A stretch of DNA of 19,518 nt, from NCBI GenBank assembly GCA_002361095.1, contig DERU01000156.1, positions 1 through 19,518 on the forward strand, written 5' to 3'. Under the pieces are notes generated by a model, which was not told the origin of the DNA, made no database searches, and worked only from the letters and a program-made list of their open reading frames with translations. Positions 6,796-14,649 of this stretch are shown here, in pieces. The stretch comes from Lachnospiraceae bacterium UBA3332. Lineage in GTDB: Bacteria; Bacillota; Clostridia; Lachnospirales; Lachnospiraceae. The translations under genes were made by a program, and so were the position numbers. The first letter of the stretch is position 1. Each line of letters starts with the position of its first letter.

Positions 6796-8595
6796 ATGCG
6801 GTGGAAGAAGCCCGGTTTGGGCATTTGGCTGGCGGCTGTTTTGGCGATAGCGGGATGTGGCGTAAGGGACGGCGTGTCCGAGACAATGGGGGAAGGAATA
6901 CCGACGGAACTGCTTGACAGGCACCAGAAGGAATTGGAAGATTTGCGGATATTGTCGGAGGGTACGCAGGATAAAGCCGGGACGGTTTTTCGGATTTATT
7001 ACGATAATACCAGAAGTATGATGGGGTATGTGGCGGTAGAGGACGGAAACAACGTTTACGTAAATCTGCTGGATGCCGCGCTGGATCAGGCGACGGAAAT
7101 GCTGGATGCCGGAAAAAACGGATTGGAACGGATGGAGGCATATGTGCTGACGGATTCAAATCCGGAGGATGGAATCAATCAGGAACTTGCGTGGACGCAG
7201 ATTGATGCGGAAGGCAGCCTGCACAATTATTTTATGACGGAGTCGTTTTATACCGGTTCCCATGAAGGACACCGGGAGGGGACGTTGGATCATGTTTATG
7301 CGGACGGCACGGTGAAAAAAGCCGGTCCGCTGACAAGGCTGTTCCTGGACGGAAACAATCCGTTTGCAAAGGATGGGCTGACTGTGGTGGTCAGCGATTT
7401 GATGGAGCAGGAATTTGACCTTAACACGATTTGCGACGGGATTATAGAGTACTGCAGGAAGACGGAGGACGCGGCGGTGGGTATTGTGGCCTGCAGGAGC
7501 CCGTTTGCAGGGCAGCTGTCGGTTCCGGTTTTCTCCGATACTTCCACGGGGAGCAAAATGGTATCGGTGGAGGATTATGAAGGGGAAGCGGCTTTTTATT
7601 ACATCATTACCGGACCGGATAATCTGGTGGAAACTTACTGTGACGGAATCCGGAAGAAAACAGGGGATCCCAAGCAGGCGGTTTGGTGTATGTTTCGCCG
7701 CGCAGGTACGTCCTGTCATGTGCCGCTAACCTTTGAAACCGTACGCAATACGATGGCGGGAATATCGGACGAGGTGTTTGGCGGCGGGGAGACGCAGGCG
7801 CCTGCCAATGCCCGCAGGCAGGGGGAAGGGCTTTTGAATGCCCATGTGTATGACGTTTGGGGAAGCGCCAATGTGAATGATTTGACGGTCCTTGCAGGGC
7901 GGGAAAATGCGTTTAGTGTAACGATGGGGCCGGGAATTGGCAGCTGCGGCTCTTTTGGAAATTTCATATTGGTTTCCGCTTATGCCGATTTGCCGAAAGG
8001 GTTGGAAACCGTACTCGGAAGAGATGGGGCACAAAAAGACGTGTATCGGATTGTGCCGTCAGAGGTCTGTTTATATGAGCGGAATGAACAGGACTGGGTC
8101 TTGGCGGACAAAAATGTACAGGGGAATGTCCAAATCCGGTTTGAGACGGTGGAGGGTTCCCTGGAAGAGTATGCGACGGGAGACCAGCTGCTGGCGGCAG
8201 GGAGGCGTGTGGCCTACTTGCGGGTGTTGCTGGACGCCGGTACAGAGAAGGACGGAGGACTTTTAAAGGACAATACGGATTATCTGCTGACGGTTCCGAT
8301 CCATATGGCGATGCGGGCCGAGCCGCTTGCGGACGCAGGGAAACTGGATGCATTTTCCGCAAATGTGGCGGATTACCGCGTGGCACTGGAAGGGCTTGCG
8401 GGGGAAGACGCACAATATTTTTGGCCGGAAAGCAGTGAGGAGGCAAGGCAGGAAGCGGCCGTACAGTTTTGCAGGACGCCTAAGCTGGGGCTGCTCACGC
8501 AGAGATTGGAAAATTTTTTTGGTCAGGAGACGCCGGTGGATTATATTGCATATGTGGATTATATTTTCAAAGTGAATCAAAAGAGTAAAAGATGA
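6796..8595 (+). CDS. vWA-like extracytoplasmic lipoprotein
   Basis: From ATG 6796 the product is 599 residues. A longer in-frame ATG (6715) would overlap the upstream gene by 56 nt and bury the signal peptide, and a GTG at 6793 is nearly equivalent. Purine-rich GGAGGAGAGAGAAG lies upstream (6775-6788). The N-terminus is a type II signal peptide: MRWKK, a hydrophobic core, and lipobox IAGC with lipidated Cys21. A von Willebrand A-like domain follows: FRIYYDNTRSM (66-75) supplies a MIDAS-type D70-x-T72-x-S74, and TVVVSDLME (196-204) supplies the second acidic strand end with D201. The fold would coordinate a metal and bind a protein or envelope ligand outside the membrane. The C-terminal half (about 330-599) is unfamiliar and probably beta-rich. 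Within the operon it is the natural external sensor or adhesion component. Confidence 0.8.
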   Translation: MRWKKPGLGIWLAAVLAIAGCGVRDGVSETMGEGIPTELLDRHQKELEDLRILSEGTQDKAGTVFRIYYDNTRSMMGYVAVEDGNNVYVNLLDAALDQATEMLDAGKNGLERMEAYVLTDSNPEDGINQELAWTQIDAEGSLHNYFMTESFYTGSHEGHREGTLDHVYADGTVKKAGPLTRLFLDGNNPFAKDGLTVVVSDLMEQEFDLNTICDGIIEYCRKTEDAAVGIVACRSPFAGQLSVPVFSDTSTGSKMVSVEDYEGEAAFYYIITGPDNLVETYCDGIRKKTGDPKQAVWCMFRRAGTSCHVPLTFETVRNTMAGISDEVFGGGETQAPANARRQGEGLLNAHVYDVWGSANVNDLTVLAGRENAFSVTMGPGIGSCGSFGNFILVSAYADLPKGLETVLGRDGAQKDVYRIVPSEVCLYERNEQDWVLADKNVQGNVQIRFETVEGSLEEYATGDQLLAAGRRVAYLRVLLDAGTEKDGGLLKDNTDYLLTVPIHMAMRAEPLADAGKLDAFSANVADYRVALEGLAGEDAQYFWPESSEEARQEAAVQFCRTPKLGLLTQRLENFFGQETPVDYIAYVDYIFKVNQKSKR

Positions 8596-8614
8596 AAGGG
8601 AGGAAGAGACGGTC

Positions 8615-9112
8615 ATGATAGGGAAACTGAAAGAAACCGGAATGAAAAACTTGGGAATCGGACTGGCAGTGCTGTTGATTTTATCGGCAGCTTTCCGTTA
8701 CGGAATCGGAACGGTATTGATTTATGACAATAAGGAACTGCTGCCGATTTTGCGTACCGAGGTAGCGGCAGCCTTCCGGTTTTATAATGTATTGCCTGCC
8801 ACGCTTCTGCCTGCGGCAGCTTTTGTTTGGATGTATATCAGTTACGCATTGGCCGCAAAGGGCGTGGATTACGGCGTGGCGGCAAGGGAAAGGAGGCATG
8901 CCGTTGTGCCGGGGGCGGTGTTGATCGTTGGACAGGCGTTTTTATTGGCTGCAATGCGGCAGGCGGCGGCGGGACGTTTGCAGCAGGGGGAAAGGACTTA
9001 TGAAAATACCATTATGAGCGCGTTTGTGGCGGCAGGAATTATCAGCATCCTGCTGGATGTGATATTGTACCTGTTTGCATCCATAAAATGGAAGCCGGAC
9101 CGGCTGGTGTGA
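8615..9112 (+). CDS. Four-helix integral membrane protein of unknown family
   Basis: The 165-residue product starts at ATG 8615 with AGGGAGGA (8597-8604) upstream. Hydrophobic segments at about 12-32, 56-78, 95-115 and 132-156 predict four transmembrane helices with both ends in the cytoplasm. The segment between helices 1 and 2 (YDNKELLPILRTEV) would face outside. Basic residues after helix 2 (AARERRH) and at the C-terminus (KWKPDR) fit the positive-inside rule. No enzymatic or transporter motif is visible. It lies between the lipoprotein and the tubulin-like gene, so a scaffold or signal-passing role across the membrane is possible but unproved. Confidence 0.8.
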   Translation: MIGKLKETGMKNLGIGLAVLLILSAAFRYGIGTVLIYDNKELLPILRTEVAAAFRFYNVLPATLLPAAAFVWMYISYALAAKGVDYGVAARERRHAVVPGAVLIVGQAFLLAAMRQAAAGRLQQGERTYENTIMSAFVAAGIISILLDVILYLFASIKWKPDRLV

Positions 9113-9132
9113 GAGAAACGGAGGGAGAAGGG

Positions 9133-10881
9133 ATGAATTACTATGCAATTGTGTCGGGTGGAACCGGGAGTATGTGTGCCCGCGCGCTGATTTTCCTGTT
9201 TACCGCCATGAAAATCGGTGTGGGAATGGGGGAAAGGCTGTATATCCGTGTGGTGGACATGGATCGCGGAAGCGACGCCGCCAAAAAGTGCCGGGATCTC
9301 ATGGGGTATTACCGTTTCCTGCAGCGGCAGGCAAATACCGGTGGAACCGGGGGCTTGAAATTGCCGGAGATTGTACTGGAAAACTGGAATTTTTACGATA
9401 CGGTAGTGAAACGCGCGCAGGAGGAGGGAATCGAACTGGGCGATAACCGGATTTTAAACCTGAAAAATCTGTTTACATACAACAAACGGATCAGTGCCCA
9501 TGACGCGCTTCTCTTGCAAACCTTCTTTGAAGACGCAGAGCAGGAGGAGAATCTGGAACAGGGGTTTTACGGGCATCCAAATATCGGTTCCGTGGTGTTT
9601 CAATATGTCCGGGATGACTTTTTGGAGCATGAGGAAAATGTTTTTATGCGTGCCCTGTACGAGGATCTGGAAAAGGCGGACGCAGAAAGCCAGGTTCCCA
9701 TTTATCTTTACGGCTCCCTGTTTGGAGGCACAGGGGCCAGCGTGACGCCGAATCTGATTGATGTACTGGGCTCTGTTTCGGATCCGAAAGGAAACGGCTC
9801 CTGGCGCGACAGAATGCGAATCGGTGTGACTATGATGATGCCTTATTTTTCCCTTCCCTACAACCGGCAGGAGGAAGCAGAGGGGAAGGCCCTGATGCCG
9901 GACAGCACCGTATTTTTCCACCAGACAAAGGAAGCGCTGCAGTACTATGACGCTTTTGGAATCAGTGAAAAGGTGGAGAGTTTTCTTTTGCTGGGGCAAA
10001 AGGATTTGTGCCATACCAGCGAAATATACGCGAGGGGGGAAAGGCAATGGCAGCATTTCCATATTGTCCTTCTTGCGGCCGCTGCGGCGGGATACCGGTT
10101 TTTGGAAAAGCGGCTGCCCAAGGGAGTATTGCTTTGGAAAATCGCAAACGGCCAGAAGCAAACCCTGTTCGCATCGGATTTGGGACTGCAGAATGAGGAA
10201 GATAAGCTGCAGGAATTTTTCCGTTTCAGCGTTGTTGTGTCACAGTACATGAGACACCGGTTCAACGATTCCGTGGGCGGCGAGAACGTGTATGAACGCT
10301 TGCGGAGGATGCCGGAGGTTTATGCGACCGTGCAGACAATGGATCCGGCAAAACTGCCCGAGAGGGAATGGAATATTTTTAGAGGCGGATTTGGACGCTG
10401 GTCGGTGGCGTTAAAAGAAAGTGAACTGGACGACCATTACCGGGAGCCTGTCAACGGGGCCGCCGATTTTTGCAGGGAATTCATACGCTTTTATTTTGAC
10501 CTGGCGCTGTCCGGCTATGATTGGACCCGGTACCACGACCAGAAGGAGGGGGAAGTGACCGACAGCAGAAGGACGGACCGACTGGATACGGCAGCCGCCC
10601 GGATGGTGGATCTTTTAAATATTGCGGAGACGGATAAGGTAACGGAGGATATGCCGCTGCCGCAGGAATTGGTGGATACCCTCAAGTTGAATGTCTATTT
10701 TAATTATACTTCCGTGTCGGGGGAAGAGAAAAAGGCGGCTTTTGCGGATCGGGAGGCAGCGGCGCTTTATAAGCAGGAAATCGAAAAGCGCTTTGAAGAC
10801 GATTATAGGAGAAATAAGGAAAGCCAGGATTTCTCGGAAATTTATGTGGCCTGCTATGAAGCGGCGAAGCGGAAAAAATAG
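9133..10881 (+). CDS. Tubulin/FtsZ-like GTPase (Tubulin_2 type)
   Basis: From ATG 9133 the product is 582 residues. The start is chosen because GGAGGGAGAAGGG (9120-9132) lies immediately upstream, whereas the in-frame ATG at 9088 overlaps the previous gene and lacks a ribosome site. The N-terminus has a glycine-rich nucleotide loop, SGGTGSM (8-14). VVDMD (40-44) ends a Rossmann-type strand, FYGHPNIG (145-152) is typical of Tubulin-like proteins, and the hallmark G-box is YGSLFGGTGAS (193-203), which contacts the GTP phosphates in tubulin and FtsZ. It is much longer than FtsZ, with a large C-terminal part (after about 400) of unknown role. Proteins of this type are expected to bind GTP and possibly form filaments; here it would act in the cytoplasm beside the Hsp70/actin-like ATPase. 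It is not the cell-division FtsZ: the sequence and context are wrong for that. Confidence 0.85.
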   Translation: MNYYAIVSGGTGSMCARALIFLFTAMKIGVGMGERLYIRVVDMDRGSDAAKKCRDLMGYYRFLQRQANTGGTGGLKLPEIVLENWNFYDTVVKRAQEEGIELGDNRILNLKNLFTYNKRISAHDALLLQTFFEDAEQEENLEQGFYGHPNIGSVVFQYVRDDFLEHEENVFMRALYEDLEKADAESQVPIYLYGSLFGGTGASVTPNLIDVLGSVSDPKGNGSWRDRMRIGVTMMMPYFSLPYNRQEEAEGKALMPDSTVFFHQTKEALQYYDAFGISEKVESFLLLGQKDLCHTSEIYARGERQWQHFHIVLLAAAAAGYRFLEKRLPKGVLLWKIANGQKQTLFASDLGLQNEEDKLQEFFRFSVVVSQYMRHRFNDSVGGENVYERLRRMPEVYATVQTMDPAKLPEREWNIFRGGFGRWSVALKESELDDHYREPVNGAADFCREFIRFYFDLALSGYDWTRYHDQKEGEVTDSRRTDRLDTAAARMVDLLNIAETDKVTEDMPLPQELVDTLKLNVYFNYTSVSGEEKKAAFADREAAALYKQEIEKRFEDDYRRNKESQDFSEIYVACYEAAKRKK

Positions 10882-10895
10882 ACTATGGTTTGCGT

Positions 10896-10911
10896 GCCCG
10901 CCACGGCGGGC
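10896..10911 (+). promoter_or_regulatory. Short perfect GC hairpin in the tubulin-like/Hsp70-like gene junction
   Basis: GCCCGCC (10896-10902) and GGCGGGC (10905-10911) are perfect inverted repeats with only AC between them, so about six pairs form around a 4-nt loop. It begins 15 nt after the tubulin-like stop and ends 4 nt before the GGGAG ribosome site (10916-10920) of the next gene. No T run follows, so it is not an intrinsic terminator. It could stabilise an mRNA end or modulate translation of the large ATPase. Confidence 0.4.
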
Positions 10912-10926
10912 GGATGGGAGCATATT

Positions 10927-13900
10927 ATGAATATTAGCGATCGTTTTCCCGGAGATGTGATGGCGCCTGTCAAAAATAAGGATTTGGTGGCCGGAGGCTC
11001 TACACCGGGGCCGTTACCTACAGAGGCCGGGCTTGCCGGTGTGATAAACGAAATCTGGATTCCGGATGAGGAGGCGTATTACGCGCCCCATGCCATTCCC
11101 AATCCGTTGGCGGACATGACGGATTTTGTGGCGCTGGTGGAGGGGGTCAACCGGGAGATTGGGAATCAAAAAGGGAACCGGAGGGCGGTCCTCAACGGTC
11201 TTGGCAGGGAAAAGCGGGAACGGTATCTGGAATGGCTGGGGCTGTGCGCGGTTCTTGCGCTTCGCGGTGTGTACAGTATGTGCGGGCTGCATATTACGGT
11301 AAGAAAAGAGACGCTTAGCCGGGAGGGGAAGCTGGATTATGCCCTGCTGTTTGCATTGGATAATATGGGGGACGAGTACCGGTTTTTGGTCGACCGGCGG
11401 GACGGAAACGGGCCTGTTTCCGGGGCGCTTTTTTACTTTTGCCAGAACGGCGTTCCTTTTGCGGTGTATAATCACAAAATCGGAATCTGTCCGATGAAAC
11501 AGTATCCGGCAGAGCTGTTCCAAAACCTGATTCCGTGGTATATCGGTAAAGGCGGTGAAAAAGAGCCGTCCGGACATAACTGGCACGGGGGCTGGAAAGA
11601 TCCGGTGGAATGTCTGGCGGGGAACGGATTTGTGGAAAAGCGGCTGAAAGCCTGGATGTATCAGAACGGGTTTGGCGACTGCATTGACCCGGATTTTGTG
11701 CTTGCGGAGGGGGAGAATCCTTTTGTCATAGCCGGATGGGAGGGGGCGGAAAGTGCCCTGCAGGATTTTTATGCAAAATATCTGGAAACCCAGAGGGATT
11801 TAGGTACCGCCATGAAAAAAAGCTTGTCCGACAGGGCGGAACATTTTTGTAAAATATATTGGTCCTATTGGGACGGACAGGCAGGTCATCCGCTTCCGGC
11901 CCTGCTGACCGACCAACTTGTCCTTGCGCAGTATGGGGAGGAGGAAGTCTGCGGACTGGGCTATGACGATGAAACCGGATCCTGGCAGTCCCTGCAATTG
12001 CATTATGGGAATGAGGCGTCCCGGAAAAACCTGCCGCAGATGCACCGGGGGTTTGCGCCTGTCATTCCTTTTACCAAAGAGGCCATGCGGCTTTATGGGG
12101 AAGGGATACTCAAAATCGGGAAACTGGAATTTTTGGCATACTCTGTGGAATCCGGATGCCTCTCTGCTATAGAACTGAAAGTGAAGCTGTCGCTGGGAAG
12201 CGGCGGGGAAACCTTTGCGTTTTCAAAAGTATATGCGCATGGGGATATCCGGGGGGCAAAAATCCCCTATTTGATGGTATGGCCGTGGATCGAACTGCCG
12301 AAGGACAGCTGGAAGGCATTTTATGCCACGCAAAAGGATTCTGCAGAAGGATATGACGGGCAAAGCTGTGATGTGGATTTTGGCGGCCGGCTGACGCTGG
12401 AGTTGGATGCGGGGGAAAAGATCCGGATACGCGAACGGGGGGCGGAAGAAAGCTGGGAAGTATACAGAAGCGAACGCCGTTACCGTTACGCCCTGGTACG
12501 GCGCGTTATAACGGAAAGCGATTCCCTGGCATGCGGTGTCGTCATGATTCCGTCGGTCCGGGAGAAACAGAAAGATTCGCTGGCCTCGTCTTATGCGGTC
12601 AGCATTGATTTTGGAACCACCAGCACGGTTTGCGCGGTACAAAGGGACGGGACACAGGAGATGATCCTGCCCTACCGGGATTTTTCCAAAAATGTTACCG
12701 TAGGGGAAAGGGAAAAGGATATCGAGGAGGTGGGCCAGCGCAGATGGCTGGGCAGGAGCGCGTCGGAGACCAAAGAACTGTTGTCCCAGCGAAAAACGCT
12801 TACCGTGGCGCAGCTTTTCAGGGAGGGAAATCCCAACGCGGAAATTTCTGTGGGAAAAGATGTTCCTTTTTTGACAGGGCGTTTTTTCCTTGCTTCTTCC
12901 AGCATGCTGTGCAAATATGCAGCCAACGGAAACTTTAACAGCAGGGGAATCTACAATGACTTAAAGCTTTCCGACGGAACGGAAATAGAAGAACAGAGGG
13001 CCAGCACATTATTTTTGGCGGGGGTATACGTACAGGCGCTTCTTTACGCATTTTCGGAAAACGGGGGGGTCAGCCGTCTTTTGGTTTCCTATCCGGGAAA
13101 ACTGACACAGCTGAACCTGAAAGCGCTGTGGGAAGGGGTGGCCAACATCGTCAATACCGAACTCCTGACAGATGGGGCAGGGCAGGCCTATGCCGTGGAT
13201 ACCGGAAAGATTGCTTATTATACGGAAGCGGAGGCAGCGCGGGCCTATAACGAAAAGAAGGTTTCGGATGTGCTTAGCTATATTAACATAGATATCGGCG
13301 GCGGGACGACGGACGTTTCCGGCACCGGTGTGGGATTTGGCAGTGCGGGAAACGGTTTATCCTTCAAATATGCGGGGAGGGAACTTCTGATCGATTCCTT
13401 TATCGAATGTTACCGCCACTGGAAGGGCGACCGTCAGGAGAGCATGGAGGCGCATTTTGAAAACATCTGGGGGAAAGAAAAGGAGAACCTTCCGAAGGGT
13501 ACAAGGGAACAGGTTTTGGACTTTTACTTTACCCAATGTAAAAAAATAGAGCCGTATACGGTCAATCTGGTGAATTCCCTGGAACAGGAATCCCTGCGGA
13601 TGTTTGAAGAAATTCTTTTGAATGATTTCGACATGAATCTGCCTGATAAGTATGATTATAATATGCTGCGCAGTGTGATTATGATCAAGTTCCTTTTGCT
13701 CATGCAGATGGTGGCCGGTTTCTTAAAGAGAAATAAAGAAACGGTTTTGGAGGGAGGCGTTTCCCGCAATACGCTGGAGGGGGAATGCAAAAAAGAAATT
13801 TTGCTGGTATTTACCGGGACGGCTTCCCAGAATCTGCAGCATATTTTCGGGAGGGATTTAAAGCAGCTGGACGGACTTTCCAGCTTTAGCATCGGCGCCA

Positions 13901-14649
13901 AAAAACCGGAACAGGAAATGCTGCGCTACATTGCACAGATGGTGGCCGAGACGGCGGGAATGGAGGATATCGAGTTAAAGCTGCAGATTGCCTCCGACGT
14001 ACAGGAAAAGAAAGAGGTAGCGCAGGGAATGCTGCTGACCCAAAGCAGAGGGGAATTGTTGGGAGAAGAAAAGAGATGGACGGCGGAAGAACTGCTGGCA
14101 TTGGCAGGCAGGCTGCCGGAGGATACGCTGCGTAGGTGGTATGCAGACAAAGAAAATATGGGATTGCCCAAAGGGGCGCATATGGAGCGGCTGCGTTCTT
14201 ATTTTGAGGAGCAGGCTATCGCAGCAAATGTGGCGGCCTCTCTGGCAGGGGAATTGCAGCAGATGATCAATGAGGAAAGCGTGAATGCCATTTTCTGTGA
14301 GGCGCAGGAAAGCGTGGAGGAACTGCAAAAGCGAATCGAGAAGCTGTGTCTGTACGGGAACGCGATCAATGCGATTACGGGATTGTGGCCAGGCAATGCG
14401 GCGGCAAACGCGGACTACGGATTTGGTCCCGGGATATGCAGTATTCTGCAGATTTTGCCCAAGGGGATGCTTTTGCGCAATATGATCAGCGGCTGTATGA
14501 ACGACATGCGCAGGAACCAGAAAAAATACCGTTATCTGGCGAGTCTGGAAAATGAGGAGGACCGGAAAACCATGTTTATGGTCTATATCATGGATATGGT
14601 GATAAACAAGGCGATGAGCGAAAAACAGGCGGAGGATAAAAAGGCGTGA
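10927..14649 (+). CDS. Giant Hsp70/actin-fold ATPase with a novel N-terminal half
   Basis: From ATG 10927 (GGGAG 6 nt upstream) the product is 1240 residues. An in-frame ATG at 10885 would add 14 residues but starts 3 nt after the previous stop with no ribosome site. The actin/Hsp70 ATPase fold begins only at residue ~555: phosphate-1 motif SIDFGTTST (559-567), phosphate-2 motif DIGGGTTD (789-796) and adenosine motif VFTGTASQN (961-969). A helical, charged C-terminus (1040-1240) follows. The first ~550 residues, rich in tryptophan, glycine and aromatic residues, match nothing I know and may hold two or more domains. Classic DnaK is about 630 residues and has its ATPase at the very N-terminus, so this is not a housekeeping chaperone. 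It is probably cytoplasmic, and its position beside the tubulin-like gene suggests joint action. It overlaps the next gene by 4 nt (GTGA), implying coupled translation. Confidence 0.85.
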   Translation: MNISDRFPGDVMAPVKNKDLVAGGSTPGPLPTEAGLAGVINEIWIPDEEAYYAPHAIPNPLADMTDFVALVEGVNREIGNQKGNRRAVLNGLGREKRERYLEWLGLCAVLALRGVYSMCGLHITVRKETLSREGKLDYALLFALDNMGDEYRFLVDRRDGNGPVSGALFYFCQNGVPFAVYNHKIGICPMKQYPAELFQNLIPWYIGKGGEKEPSGHNWHGGWKDPVECLAGNGFVEKRLKAWMYQNGFGDCIDPDFVLAEGENPFVIAGWEGAESALQDFYAKYLETQRDLGTAMKKSLSDRAEHFCKIYWSYWDGQAGHPLPALLTDQLVLAQYGEEEVCGLGYDDETGSWQSLQLHYGNEASRKNLPQMHRGFAPVIPFTKEAMRLYGEGILKIGKLEFLAYSVESGCLSAIELKVKLSLGSGGETFAFSKVYAHGDIRGAKIPYLMVWPWIELPKDSWKAFYATQKDSAEGYDGQSCDVDFGGRLTLELDAGEKIRIRERGAEESWEVYRSERRYRYALVRRVITESDSLACGVVMIPSVREKQKDSLASSYAVSIDFGTTSTVCAVQRDGTQEMILPYRDFSKNVTVGEREKDIEEVGQRRWLGRSASETKELLSQRKTLTVAQLFREGNPNAEISVGKDVPFLTGRFFLASSSMLCKYAANGNFNSRGIYNDLKLSDGTEIEEQRASTLFLAGVYVQALLYAFSENGGVSRLLVSYPGKLTQLNLKALWEGVANIVNTELLTDGAGQAYAVDTGKIAYYTEAEAARAYNEKKVSDVLSYINIDIGGGTTDVSGTGVGFGSAGNGLSFKYAGRELLIDSFIECYRHWKGDRQESMEAHFENIWGKEKENLPKGTREQVLDFYFTQCKKIEPYTVNLVNSLEQESLRMFEEILLNDFDMNLPDKYDYNMLRSVIMIKFLLLMQMVAGFLKRNKETVLEGGVSRNTLEGECKKEILLVFTGTASQNLQHIFGRDLKQLDGLSSFSIGAKKPEQEMLRYIAQMVAETAGMEDIELKLQIASDVQEKKEVAQGMLLTQSRGELLGEEKRWTAEELLALAGRLPEDTLRRWYADKENMGLPKGAHMERLRSYFEEQAIAANVAASLAGELQQMINEESVNAIFCEAQESVEELQKRIEKLCLYGNAINAITGLWPGNAAANADYGFGPGICSILQILPKGMLLRNMISGCMNDMRRNQKKYRYLASLENEEDRKTMFMVYIMDMVINKAMSEKQAEDKKA

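Noticed and set aside
9088..9132. Longer N-terminus for the tubulin-like gene
   Set aside because: It overlaps the preceding membrane-protein gene and has no ribosome site, whereas the ATG at 9133 directly follows a strong purine-rich site and the nucleotide-binding strand starts at once.
9133..10881. Housekeeping cell-division FtsZ or plasmid TubZ
   Set aside because: The protein is much longer than FtsZ, sits in no division or plasmid context, and shows the GHPNIG feature typical of Tubulin-like proteins instead.
10927..14649. DnaK chaperone, or ParM plasmid-segregation actin
   Set aside because: The ATPase fold starts after residue 550, there is no GrpE/DnaJ neighbour, no ParR-type gene and no iterated centromere repeats.
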